Assembly (NCBI GenBank): GCA_009746045.1
Contig: RPFO01000348.1
Span: 1,734,801 to 1,798,800 of the forward strand
Direction: 5' to 3'
DNA length: 64,000 nt
Source of the DNA: Mesostigma viride
Lineage: Eukaryota > Streptophyta > Mesostigmatophyceae > Mesostigmatales > Mesostigmataceae
This document shows, in pieces, positions 38,301-47,898 of this stretch. The position numbers and the translations under genes are program-made. The stretch's first letter is position 1, and each line of letters starts with the position of its first letter. The notes under the pieces were generated by a model. The model had not been told where the DNA came from. It ran no database searches and was given only the letters and a program-made list of their open reading frames with translations.

Positions 38301-39990
38301 CTGGCCTTCTCGTGCCGGATGCCATCACGAAGGGGGGATCACCCATGGAGGGGAGCCAACCCAACCCGACGCTGGTTGCTGTCTTGCTGATGCTGGATTC
38401 TGTCACAATTCGCAGAAGCTTCCTCCGGTAAAAGTGTCGCCTCAATTTTGCGATCGCATGTGGCCCTTGATGCAGTATTGTACACTATTTTCCCCAACAT
38501 GGAATGTCAATCGGAATATGTGCCTTGCATGCAAAGTCACTCCCGCACCCTGTCCACCGGCCCCTCTTACGCTGCCAACTGTCCCTTGCATCACTGGCCG
38601 CTGCGTGAGCTGTCGCAGCCCCTTCCTGTGTGCGGTGTATGACCCCGATACGGAGGAGTTCCAGTCGCTCTGCCGCGTCATGTCCGGGTTCTCCGACGCC
38701 TTCTACAAGGAGGCCACGGCGTTCTACAAGGAGCGGATCGTGCCCGCAAGGAAGTCGTATGTACGCACGGGGGAGGACTGTGCGGTGTGGTTCGAGCCCT
38801 GCCAAGTGTGGGAGATCCGCGGCGCAGGTACGCTTGCTTACTTCGTTATGGCCGGTAGAACTATATAAGGCACTAAGGTACGCTTGCTTACTTCGTTATG
38901 GCCGGTAGAACTGTATAAGGCTAGTGCCAGGTGTGGGAGTGACATTCGGGGCGCTGGTACACATGAAGTTGCGTACATGTTTAATGAATTAATTAATGAA
39001 TGAATGAATGAATGAATGAATTTGCGTGTGTTCCTTGTTTCTCTAATTAAATCAGTTCCTAGTGCGCGCGGCATGAGGTACAATTACTCAGCTCTCTCCA
39101 TGCCGCACCTGTTGGGGCCGGAGATCTGTGGCGCAGGCTGGTACAACTAATTATGTAGGTTGTCTTCTCTTTTATTTTTTCTTTGTTTTGTTTTTTTTTA
39201 TAGTCATGTGCCACGGAACCAGGAGATTTGCTGGCAGGTACGGCCGCTTCGTTCCTTAAAGCAGGCATGATGAAATCAGCCTGCAAGGCAGGTGGGATCT
39301 GCCATGCCAGCAATGGAGATTCATGGCACAGCTAAGAGTCTACTATAGAGCGGGAGACTATTGTGGTAGGACACGCAACATGCGTGTGCACGTACTAAAG
39401 ATTAGCTACCCCGCCAGGGTCTGCCCTAGCCTTCGTGCCATTGTGTGAGTGTGTACGTGATGCCAAGCATTTAGCCAGGCGAAATGGTTGGATTAACAAA
39501 TGGTTTATGCCGTGAATATGGTGCATGCAAGAATAGCCAGTCTGCATGCAAGAATAGAAATGAGCTGTTTTCCTACCTATGCGCGGTCGGAGCCCTGCCA
39601 GCGCAACCGTCGATCGCTTGTGTAGCACATTTGTTGCACGGGTGGACGACGCACCCATATCCCTTGTGGTCTCACTTAAGTTCACAATCGTTGATTAAAT
39701 TCACAATCGTTAATTAACTTCACAAGTCGTGCATGATGGTTATGTCTTCCCTGTGGTTATAGATGTTGAATCCCATGCATCATATATTGGCCGTGTGCCC
39801 TGCACTGTACGGTGCAGACTTGACGCTGTCCCCGGTCCACCAAGCGGCCCACGGGTTGGTGCACGAGTCGCGTGGCATCGGGATGCGCTTCCCCCGCTTC
39901 ATCCGGGCCCGACCGGACAAGGCCCCTGAGGACGCCACCACGGCCGCGAGTGTGGCTGAAATGTTTCGCAAGCAGCGCGGAGGAAACTGA
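14396..39990 (+). CDS. LIG6: SNM1 beta-CASP nuclease fused to ATP-dependent DNA ligase (DNA ligase 6-like), 16 exons
   Basis: Exons: 14396-14525, 14877-14925, 15581-15714, 17457-17538, 18667-19122, 20253-20325, 20798-20905, 22305-22402, 27461-27605, 28906-28991, 29921-32240, 33803-34002, 34577-34880, 35601-37429, 38619-38827, 39818-39990. They total 6396 nt (2131 residues). All phases match and no stop occurs before TGA at 39988. The start is the first ATG after an in-frame TGA at 14387. Order: metallo-beta-lactamase/beta-CASP nuclease (1-450), UBA-like helices (about 644-690), PIP box (849-856), ligase DNA-binding domain (from about 1157), adenylation domain with active-site K1470 in KYDGQR, OB fold ending in motif VI. 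Family knowledge: plant LIG6 acts in nuclear double-strand break repair and seed longevity, and SNM1 proteins process interstrand cross-links. Odd: about 2131 residues is much longer than land-plant homologues, because of low-complexity insertions. The gene spans 25.6 kb, mostly repeat-filled introns. Confidence 0.96.
15814..16023. repeat. 70-bp tandem repeat, 3 copies, in LIG6 intron 3
   Basis: Three 70-bp units starting at 15814, 15884 and 15954, each beginning GCTGCTTGGTA and ending near TTTTCGGT. Units two and three differ from unit one by a few substitutions. Confidence 0.9.
18464..18595. repeat. 29-bp minisatellite, about 4.5 copies, in LIG6 intron 4
   Basis: Units of 29 bp start AACACTGCTGGCTGCATCCC and end in a C-rich run. 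The block ends about 75 bp before the exon 5 acceptor at 18666. Its pyrimidine-rich character may form part of the polypyrimidine environment of that acceptor. Confidence 0.9.
23178..27160. repeat. About 4 kb of 8-bp G-rich minisatellite (TTTGTGGG)n in LIG6 intron 8
   Basis: Roughly 498 units of TTTGTGGG, G-rich on the coding strand, lie between LIG6 exons 8 and 9. Variants are TTTGCGGG in short clusters, TTTGAGGG, TTTATGGG, GTGAGTGGGTTGGTGG and a few one-base changes near 26355-26400 and 27040. Because the unit is not a multiple of three, all frames stay open for 24 bp cycles and give very long spurious ORFs on both strands. The unit resembles plant and algal telomere repeats in composition, but is not one of the common ones (TTTAGGG, TTTTAGGG). 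The gene continues on both sides, so it is not a chromosome end. Confidence 0.98.
28005..28270. repeat. Complex GA-rich minisatellite in LIG6 intron 9
   Basis: Irregular array built from the blocks GTTAGAGGATAAT, GGACGGGGCGTATTGGGTTA and GAGGAGATT. Composite units of about 50-75 bp repeat four to five times with differing numbers of the first block. Confidence 0.85.
32362..32437. repeat. 19-bp tandem repeat, 4 copies, in LIG6 intron 11
   Basis: Four copies of AGGTTTCCTTACAAATAGC, with one copy changed to AGGTCTCC and the last cut short. Confidence 0.9.
33425..33645. repeat. TTGCC-rich degenerate tandem repeat in LIG6 intron 11
   Basis: Degenerate array of units based on TTGCC with CACTTATTTGCCAATCG and TTGCCAATGGTTGGC. 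The last part holds three clear copies of a unit of about 36 bp. It ends about 160 bp before the exon 12 acceptor. Confidence 0.75.
34078..34180. repeat. 16-bp tandem repeat, 6-7 copies, in LIG6 intron 12
   Basis: Copies of GATGTCTTCAAGCGAA with small changes (GACGTC, AGTAAACTT). A related GATGTCTTGAA doublet occurs at about 48255-48280, possibly unrelated. Confidence 0.85.
38826..38925 (+). repeat. 50-bp tandem duplication covering the LIG6 exon 15 donor site
   Basis: The sequence starting at the exon 15 splice donor, AGGTACGCTTGCTTACTTCG, is repeated once at 38876 with one or two changes. A duplicate donor-like site is therefore present 50 bp downstream. Using it would add in-frame-breaking sequence, since 50 is not a multiple of three. 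Confidence 0.85.
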
Positions 39991-40378
39991 ACGTTAATGT
40001 AGTCCATGCAGCAATGACTGTCATTCACTAAGGGTTGCGGGCACAACGGCCCGAAACACTAGGTAGCCGACTTTGGTCACACGCGATGACTGTGACGATG
40101 GGTAAGCATGCAGCGATGAGGACAACAAGATTCCGAATCCAGAGCAAACTGAGGATGCAAAGTGACGGGGTGCTCCATTATTGCTGTGCATCAATCTGAG
40201 GGATGAAAGGTACCTACGTGATCACATCAAAATTTTGGTACCCCTAGACTCGATCCCAACAGAGGTGCGTAAATGAGCGAAGGAATGAGGGTGCAGTATG
40301 CACTGGTAAGGATAGGCTAATGCGGCTCGGCCCGTACCGTGTACGTTGCATGCCCACCTTTTCGTGAGCTAGAGAGGG
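39991..40378. other. LIG6 3' flank, nothing else recognised
   Basis: Follows the LIG6 stop codon. It should contain the 3' untranslated region, but I see no clear polyadenylation signal and no further coding potential. Confidence 0.4.
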
Positions 40379-40410
40379 TATTAATTAATTGCACGTAACT
40401 ACGTGGCGTG
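40379..40410 (-). mobile_element. 32-bp micro-insertion: hairpin plus TTAA tail, with 8-bp target duplication
   Basis: TATTAATTAATTG followed by the palindromic CACGTAACTACGTGG lies between two copies of AGAGAGGG (40371-40378 and 40411-40418). Read on the minus strand it is a hairpin followed by a TTAA-type tail, the same layout as the 3' ends of the larger elements at 42.2 kb and 53.0 kb. Confidence 0.55.
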
Positions 40411-40705
40411 AGAGAGGGGATGCATGTTATTTATAGCGTGAAGTTTTTCTCGATAACCAGTGCAGTGCTGTCAGACATGCATGCAGTGGACGCGCGTGGC
40501 ATGCATGCCGCGCTTGTACATAGTGCCGCTGGCTGTCAAGTGATCGGGCCATTGAGGTGCAACAACTATGCGGCACCTACCTCAGCAGTGGTAATTAGTA
40601 GAATAATTAGTTTGACTGGGTAGATTGGGAAGATGATAGGTTCAGAGTCCTATCATCGATCCATCATCTCACTATGGCCGGGGTTGGCACATGAGCACTC
40701 TGCAT

Positions 40706-41209
40706 AACCGGCCCCATGCATCCAAGGTGTACTGGAGGGGCGGGGACCTGATGATCAACCACAAGATGTGGACGCCCCCTGCGGGCTAGAATGGCTAATA
40801 GCCCTAGCTTGTATCAATTTGTAGTCACTGCCGCCATGGCAGCCATGCTTATAATGTTTGCCTAGCTGTGCCACCATACCTAGTCACGTGCACCGCTAAC
40901 ACACGGTACACAACCAGCCATAGCCTTAGCTTAGTCCTTGTACAGCCATGCTACGTCCTGGCTATGCTCAGATTACTTGCCCACGCTCCTTGTTATGATA
41001 TGCTCACATGGGTCTTATTGCACCCACACATCTTGCCGGATCGTTTACCAAGTCCGATTGTAGCTGTGGCATGCCTTTGGCATGAAGGAGAAAGGGGGTC
41101 TCTGCCCTTTCTACCTGTTGTGAACACGCACTTCGGTGCTCCATGACTCCCCAACGGGAGCACGAGTTTAATTAATTAACTAATTAATTAATTAATTAAT
41201 TAATTAATG
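40706..41209 (+). mobile_element. 5'-truncated non-LTR retrotransposon, family 'A' 3' end
   Basis: A short coding-like remnant reads to a TAG at 40787 (about 27 residues, containing VYWRGGDLMINHKMW). It is followed by about 370 bp of 3' untranslated sequence, a partial hairpin GTGCTCCATGACTCCCCAAC-GGGAGCAC, and a TTAATTAA tail (41169-41209). The part from about 40946 matches 55466-55780. The remnant being the ORF C-terminus is inference. The 3' end structure is directly visible and repeated in the window. Confidence 0.6.
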
Positions 41210-42288
41210 CATCCATGGGTAGTTGTGTGCACTAAGCTGTTAATACATAATCTGATTCTGATTTGGCACGCCGCAAAGGTGAAAAACGGTGGTCTAGAAA
41301 TCAGCCCCAAAACGGAGGCCCTGGCCCTCGGCATGGCAGGGCCCCCACCCACACTCCGCCTCTTAGACGATGCCGAGGTCAACTACCCTCCTTCAGGCCG
41401 CTTCAAGCTGCTCGGCAGTTGGCTTCCCGACTGCGAGGACGACATGACGACATGGATCGGCATGGCGTGGGCGCACCTCCATGACCACCGCCGCTGGTGG
41501 AGCAACCCCGCCCTACCCCGGATCGTCAAGCGTGACCTCTTCAAGGTCGTCATTCTGACGATCCTGACCTACGGCGCCGAGACGTGGGCACTGACGCAGG
41601 AGCTGGAGCAACGACTGGACGGCGCCGTCACCAAGATGCTGCGCCAGGCCCTTAACATCCCCTTTGGTTTGCACATTAGTAATGAGGATTTGTACGCTGA
41701 TTTGCCCTATGTTTCCCACATTATTAGGCACAGGCGCCTGGGCCTAGCCGGGCACCTGGCCCGCACAGATCAGGTAGATACCTCAGATAGACTAGCTGGC
41801 ACCAAGCCTGCCCAGCCTGGGCGATATGTCCTAACCTGGCGTGCCCCCGGCCGCGCGCGGCGGGGCCGCCACCCGTGGACATTTCGTGATAGACTCGGCA
41901 TGGACATGTGCTACACTAGACGTGACGGGCTCACCCCCGGGCAGCCTCCTGGTTTGTCTGTAATATGGAGGCAGATGGTGCGCAAGGATATAGATGGCAA
42001 GTAGTAATGAAGGAGACCACCCCCAAGCCTGTGGGGGCTCCGCGTGTGACCAAGTATGGCATTCATAGCGATTCGGGCCGCGGTGCCCACACCCCTGTAA
42101 CTAGGACCTAGATAGCTTATACCATCCATTCCATCCCATGTTCCCCTCCCACTGAGGACTTATGCTCACGTGACGCAGTCACGTGTCTATTAATTAATTA
42201 ATTAATTAATTAATTAATTAATTAATTAATTAATTAATTAATTAATTAATTAATTAATTAATTAATTAATTAATTAATTAATTAATTA
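41210..42288 (+). mobile_element. 5'-truncated non-LTR retrotransposon, family 'B', with (TTAA)n tail
   Basis: Contains the C-terminal part of a reverse-transcriptase polyprotein (41262-42004), a 3' untranslated region of about 160 bp, a perfect hairpin CACGTGACGCAGTCACGTG (42167-42185), and about 100 bp of pure TTAA repeat. The 5' end abuts the TTAA tail of the family A copy, which suggests insertion into or next to that tail. A 272-bp copy of the same 3' end lies reversed at 53009-53280. Confidence 0.85.
41262..42004 (+). pseudogene. Reverse transcriptase C-terminal fragment (LINE-type)
   Basis: Open frame of about 247 codons ending at TAG 42002-42004, with no start because the copy is 5'-truncated. 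It shows the usual order downstream of the LINE catalytic core: GLEISPKTEALALG (as in 'L.IN..KTE'), FKLLGSWL (as in 'F.YLGS'), a helical stretch ending TILTYGAETWALT, then IIRHRRLGLAGHLART (as in 'RR..W.GH..R'). The catalytic YADD-type box would lie upstream and is missing, so the fragment is inactive. The frame is intact, so insertion is recent or the copy is well preserved. The clade was not determined. Confidence 0.88.
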
Positions 42289-42335
42289 AGGTGAAAACCA
42301 TTGGCGTTCAGTGCCGGTCCGCGGAACACGCGATC

Positions 42336-42442
42336 TGCAAAGGAATCCAGGCCGGAATCGAACTGGGGACCTCTCGCACCAACTTTTGCTGACTATAGGA
42401 CGGAGGTCTCCTGATCCTAAGGCATCGCCAACTGACACCTAC
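42336..42442 (-). other. tRNA-like sequence (possible SINE head)
   Basis: On the minus strand, GTGTCAGTTGGCGATGCC resembles a polymerase III A box. About 65 bases further on, AGTTCGATTCCGGC resembles a B box. The spacing is longer than in a normal tRNA and no clean cloverleaf is evident. A tRNA-derived SINE or tRNA relic is possible. Confidence 0.35.
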
Positions 42443-42539
42443 AGTCATCCGCAAAAGTTCTCCTTTCCGGGGAGTGATGCAAGCCTGTCGGATTTGGTAC
42501 TAGATAAATCATTCGAGATCTGTGTGTGTAGTTCCTTCC

Positions 42540-42860
42540 CGAGGGGTATGCTCCTGTTTTCTCCCCACGGGCCCCGCGGCCCGTTGCTAGCCAGGGTAGA
42601 AGTCCGCAGGTGGAGGTTATTGGTCCTGCATGAGGATAGCCGCTACACTACCGCCTCGTCTGCCATTACAGTAGAGGACAGCTCGGATGAGGATTACATC
42701 CCCATCTAGTGCTTAACGGTTGGGGGATGATGCAGACGATATTTGTTTAAACTTTTGTGTAATTATTTTTCTAATGAGATTAGCATAGTACTCCGTGGCA
42801 TGCCTTTGCGCATGACTCGCAAGTACTTACTTACTTACTTACGTACTTACTTACTTGTGT
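42540..42860 (+). mobile_element. Second copy of dispersed element 'C' with ACTT tail
   Basis: Matches 855-1190. The copy holds an open frame ending DSSDEDYIPI before a TAG at about 42707, an AT-rich segment, and a longer tail of ACTT/TTAC units (about 42820-42857). The acidic C-terminus is disrupted in the other copy. Probably the 3' end of another retroelement family whose tail differs from the TTAA type. Confidence 0.6.
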
Positions 42861-44250
42861 GTGTAGGAGTACTACACACGTGTCCACTCGAGACTTGTTC
42901 AGTCTCGAAAATAATGTTGATATTTCTGGGGAAATTAAACACGACATTCACGATTTGTAAGTCTTGAAATAATCGGGGGGGTGCTCACTGGTGGTAAGCC
43001 TAACTTGTACTTCATACCTAACTATGATGGGTGCTTCCATTTTATAAGCTCCTCTTAGTGCGCACTGGAATACCCGAAACTAGTGAAACAAAGCGAAATA
43101 AAGAACGTGACAGGGCCATCCAGAGCACTCCCCCGTTGAAGTGAGGGTGGGGGGGAGGGTGGAAAAAACAAAGGAAGACCCAGGGAAGACCAACCTAGGG
43201 ATACACGAGGCGCCTCCACGGTCCGGCGCCCAGCTAGCAGTATCCTACCCCACTTATGGTGCCATTGGGTGAGCAACTCCCGTTACTACAATGGCTCAAG
43301 TTGTCATGGGTATGCGTTGCTCCCCTTGACATCCATGAATTCTGAAAGCGAATGAACGGTGCTTGCAAGCAATAAGTAAACGATCAGCATAGTGGTTACT
43401 AGCCATCAAATTTACCGGCACGCGCAAAAGCTAAAAGTGATCACAACTGAAATCGACAAGGATACATGAGCAATGAATATAACTCCAAGCTTCTCAATCC
43501 TCGATCGCAGGCATCCGGATCGCTGAGGTCCGAAAGTTGTATCTGCGAAGTGGAACTGATAAGCCCACCTCACCTACTGGGAATCACCCCCGGCTATGAG
43601 CTAAGTAGAAAGGTACCCGAGCTTCAGGATTGCTGGGTATCTCTATCGGTCAAGTACGGGCACAATAGCGGCTCTGTTAGGTCAGTGTTTTATACTATAC
43701 ACTGCGAATTACCGACAAGTCAAAAAGTACAGACCCGCCGAAAAATGGCAAAGATGTTTGCTGTCACCGTTTACGTATATGAGCCTACTAGTTGGCAGAA
43801 GGGATTGGGCAGGCATTATCATGTAGGAAAATGACGACGGCCATGAATAATTAGCAATGGGAGCCTTATCAAATAATGATTGTTGGCAGAAGGGATTGGG
43901 CAGGCATTATCATGTAGGAAAATGACGACGGCCATGAATAATTAGCTATGGGAGCCTTATCAAATAATGATTGCAGTGATTTTTGTAGGTAACGACGCAC
44001 TGATGAGAACGTAATTTTAGGTACTTACTGTACCTGTAGAGTGTAGACTCCTGTAGATAGGTAAGTGCAGCAGGGTTCTGGCTCGCACACTCATGAGTTA
44101 AAAACTTTTCGGGGAAATGGGTATATTTTATTAGCCAATTATGGACCAAAGAGGTGAGAGGGGAAATGAGTATCAGCGAATCCTAATTAAGGTGGGCACA
44201 CACACGTGTGGCGGTGACAGGTGAAAGGCTTAATAGGGCGCGTTATTAGA
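42861..44250. other. Intergenic, with one 90-bp direct duplication
   Basis: No gene recognised. A block of about 90 bp beginning GGCAGAAGGGATTGGGCAGG at about 43795 is repeated directly from about 43885 with a single-base difference. A frame at 43466-43834 looks moderately protein-like but has no recognisable domain, and I leave it uncalled. Confidence 0.5.
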
Positions 44251-45954
44251 CATGAGTTAAAAACTCACCCCCGGACCAGAATCAGACCGGGGATCGTCGC
44301 CGCGCCTGGTTGCGAGCTACTCCAAGCAGGCCGTGGACTGCCCTAGCGGCGTATCCAGACGGGAAGTCTGCGTAACCAGCGTAAACCAGACTCCAGCATG
44401 CCGTAAGTACAGGTAAAAGCTGTTAAAACCCCATGCCAGAGACAGCTGCTGACAAAGTTACAGTGCAGCGGGCACCCCCGGCAGCCATAGCGGGAACGAT
44501 AGTCCGGCAATTGACGGGGGCGGCATGGATGTTTATTAAACGTAGATTGATTATATTTAACGTACAAGGTAGCGTTACCTGCAATCCAATAAATGAGGCA
44601 TTGTAGCGTGGATTTTCTCCAGAGCTTTACCGTGTTTGTCGTGGCAGAATGTTCCAATGCAGTAGATCAAGTGACGCCATTACTATCGATGTTCCTTTGC
44701 ATTGCTGCATCTGCCAATTGTTTTTCACTTAAAAGATTGATATTGCCTTGTTATGTCGCCAGGTAGACCGATATCCAAGCGAGTTACGGGCGACTTTGCT
44801 CGCGATCATAAATGTAGGAGCACGCATTAATTAAACCGGACTTGCTTGGGGTCAGGTCCCGATGGTGCGTTGTCGAGCGAGAGCCCACCAAGCAGGCGTG
44901 CTTATTGTTTATAATTATTATGATCATGAACCTGCCTTATTGCCAGCATGTGTTCAGCTAGACTGTGGCCACTTTTGGTGCCGTGATGCTACAGTCATAC
45001 CGTTGGCAGCCATTTTCCGTTTTCCTCAAGCGCTGGAATGCACAACTTCTCCATACTTATCCCGCCCGGCATGTCAGTGACCGTTCCCCAGGTATAGAAC
45101 ACTTCATGGCTTATTCATACTTGCTGGTTTGGGGCAGCGTATTTGCTTCTATCACCAGCAGCGCTTCACCTGACACTTTCGTTTGACTGCAGAGCCCCAA
45201 CGTGATGCCTTGGCGTTGGCGGTGGTCCTCAAGCGCGAACTGTCTGAAGGACAGTATCATGGTATGACATTGGTAAGCTTTTGCGTTTGGTTTTGGCAGA
45301 GCTCTTGCCAGCAGCCGGGGCAGAATAGCAGCAGTATTGTCAATACCTGTTCTTATGCTTGCTCAACACGATAAATCATGTAGTCTGTTTCTCTGATGAA
45401 GACATTGGTTGGCAGTCGTATCAATAGTGTTGCCTGCAATTTTCCCAGACCGGATACGCCTGTATGGTTGGCGATTACGGTTACTAGCATTTCTTCTTAG
45501 AGCCCGGGAGTCATGTTGAGATCAAGGTGACTAATGTGACATTGCTTTCTCTTTGATAATGTTACTAGGGTTGTGGTGCCGGGATGCTGCATGTTGCTAA
45601 CTGAGAAAAGCAGGATTCGTCCTTCAGAAAGAGACTAATATGACAGCAGGTAATATCTAGCACATCATCGTTCCCTTAGTGAACTCGTTGCATGTATACA
45701 TCCTGCTTCCACGCTTGCTTCCTTGCTTTTGGTTGCTGGCTGGCCGGCCGGCTGGTTGGCGTGTATTGCTTGTTCCCATAAACATTTGTATACGTACACG
45801 CACGCTCATGTTGTCATGCACGCACAAGACCGCACCAAAGCAACCAACCAATGTAACAAGCTCCCATATCCCATGGTCATGACTCCCCACCCTACCCAAC
45901 AGCTGCACCTCATGCCCACTGCTTACACCATGGTTGTCATGCCAAACTGCTGCC

Positions 45955-46605
45955 ATGGCCGTCATGGCTGTCGTTGCTGTCGTGGCTGTCGTGGCTGTCG
46001 TGGCTGTCGTGGCTGTCGTGGCTGTCGTGGCTGTCGTGGCTGTCGTGGCTGTCGTGGCTGTCGTGGCTGTCGTGGCTGTCGTGGCTGTCGTGGCTGTCGT
46101 GGCTGTCGTGGCTGTCGTGGCTGTCGTGGCTGTCGTGGCTGTCGTGGCTGTCGTGGCTGTCGTGGCTGTCGTGGCTGTCGTGGCTGTCGTGGCTGTCGTG
46201 GCTGTCGTGGCTGTCGTGGCTGTCGTGGCTGTCGTGGCTGTCGTGGCTGTCGTGGCTGTCGTGGCTGTCGTGGCTGTCGTGGCTGTCGTGGCTGTCGTGG
46301 CTGTCGTGGCTGTCGTGGCTGTCGTGGCTGTCGTGGCTGTCGTGGCTGTCGTGGCTGTCGTGGCTGTCGTGGCTGTCGTGGCTGTCGTGGCTGTCGTGGC
46401 TGTCGTGGCTGTCGTGGCTGTCGTGTCTGTCGTGGCTGTCGTGGCTGTCGTGGCTGTCGTGGTTGTCGTGGCTGTCGTGGCTGTCGTGGCTGTCGTGGCT
46501 GTCGCGGCTGTCGCGGCTGTCGTGGCTGTCGTGGCTGTCGTGGCTGTCGTGGCTGTCGTGGCTGTCGTGGCTGTCGTGGCTGTCATGGCTGTCATGGCCG
46601 TCTTG
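45955..46605. repeat. 9-bp minisatellite (GGCTGTCGT)n, about 70 copies
   Basis: Almost pure GGCTGTCGT units with rare variants (GTGTCTGTC, GGTTGTCGT, two GCGGCTGTC), ending in a few GGCTGTCAT units. All six frames are open with three-residue repeats. These are artefacts of the 9-bp period. Confidence 0.97.
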
Positions 46606-47647
46606 GCAATTGCCAGGGGAACTCGGTGAGTGCCAGTTCAAGATGCTCGAGGGCAAGTGGGCTAGGGCGTTTGGCAATGCGCACGCAGGTGCATGCCGGA
46701 CACTTGTTCTTTGTAACGTAGTACAGGCAGTGCAGACGGGCTGGACATGCAAATACTTGCTGTCCTTAGCAAGTGGCCAGCCCAAGCAAGATGCACATGC
46801 ATGCAACCCATCACTGTGTGTAATGTCTTGTATCCACACTCCGTAGGTACCTGGCATGCACATGGTCTGAACTTGCAGAATTTCACTCCAACAACATGTG
46901 GCTGGCAGCAAGCATTGAGGTAACTGCAACTGTAAATCTGTAACGACTAATCTCACGCATCCAGGAATAGTTGTCTCCATTATTGTATGGGAGGGAGGGG
47001 TAGGGTTGATAGGGATTCTACTTGGTAGGGTTGAGAGAGCACGAACGTGAAAAGATCAAGGAGACAACCAGCGCAGGCCAGAAATCGGGAGAATCCGGTC
47101 CATGGTAGCTCGAGCCTGCCGTTATCTTTTCCGCGTTTTCGAGTCGTTCAGGATGATGAATATGAAGTGAGACAACTATGCCTGGACGCATGGCGATCCA
47201 ACGCCGTGGAAGGACTAGGGTAGTTGTCTGATAGGAAAGACGCGAAGGCCGCGGAAGCCGCGTGGCTAGCTCTAGGAAGACCTGCATGGAGGGAGCTAGA
47301 CAGAGGGTAGCGAGAAATGTTGATGGGGAAAACACACACACACATGCACACACACACATACACACACACACACACGCCACCAGCAGCAACAAAAACAACC
47401 AAAACTAAGAAGGAAAAGAGGGAACACATACGCACATACACGAAGGGATCAGAATACACGAAGGGGCTAAAATAAGAAGTAAGGAGTATACATTACAGAG
47501 GGAAAAAGAAAAAGGAAAAGGAAAGAAAGAAAAAAGAAAAGATTTAACGTAAATGGTAGTCATACGAACAAAAATAAATAAAGACAAAGTAAAGAGTAAT
47601 AATTATAACAAAAACCAAAATGGAATAAAGAATGCACGGAGATGGAA

Positions 47648-47898
47648 TTAATTAATTAATTAATTAGACTCGTGCTCCCGTTGGGGAGTCACGGAGCATT
47701 AACCCCGATGGATGGATGGGTGGGTGCAAACAGTCCTACCGGTCTAAGCTATCTACATCAGCCACCTACGACATCTATCTAACAGCATTACTAACTACAA
47801 CATCTATCTATACAGCATCACGCTGCCCTAGGGGAGCTGTCTGGCGTGCCTCCCGCGGGTTTGCACACGCGGGCGCTTCCCCACAGGATGGAAAGCAT
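47648..47898 (-). mobile_element. Truncated retroelement insertion with 10-bp target duplication
   Basis: Reverse-oriented insert. A TTAATTAATTAATTAATTAG tail is followed, reading on the plus strand, by ACTCGTGCTCCCGTTGGGGA, the complement of the family A 3' hairpin. About 200 bp of unique sequence then follows. GGAGATGGAA flanks both sides (47638-47647 and 47899-47908). Only the terminal 45 bp matches family A, so this may be a related family sharing the 3' end. Confidence 0.75.

Larger units (their letters stand above)
29921..39990 (+). other. LIG6: LIG6 exons 11-16: UBA-like, PIP box and ATP-dependent DNA ligase half
   Basis: Exon 11 (773 codons) is largely low complexity, but holds a UBA/CUE-like helical segment (about residues 644-690, with [17 protein letters not shown]) and a consensus PIP box QLTMHAFF. 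The ligase DNA-binding domain starts at [13 protein letters not shown] and continues through exons 12-13. Exon 14 carries motif I (K1470), motif IIIa [14 protein letters not shown], motif [11 protein letters not shown] and motif V WLKLKKDY. Exon 16 carries motif VI in [12 protein letters not shown]. Two insertions of about 160 residues, rich in Gly, Asp and His, sit between the first conserved block and IPFQELSTR, and before motif IV. Confidence 0.95.

Noticed and set aside
43466-43834. Protein-coding gene of 122 codons
   Set aside because: Composition is plausible, but there is no recognised domain or splice-supported neighbour, and its end overlaps a recent 90-bp duplication.
45657-46980. 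Transposase or other gene inside the foldback-like element
   Set aside because: The long frames here are 9-bp repeat artefacts, and no DDE or other transposase signature was found in the 44.9-49.9 kb centre.
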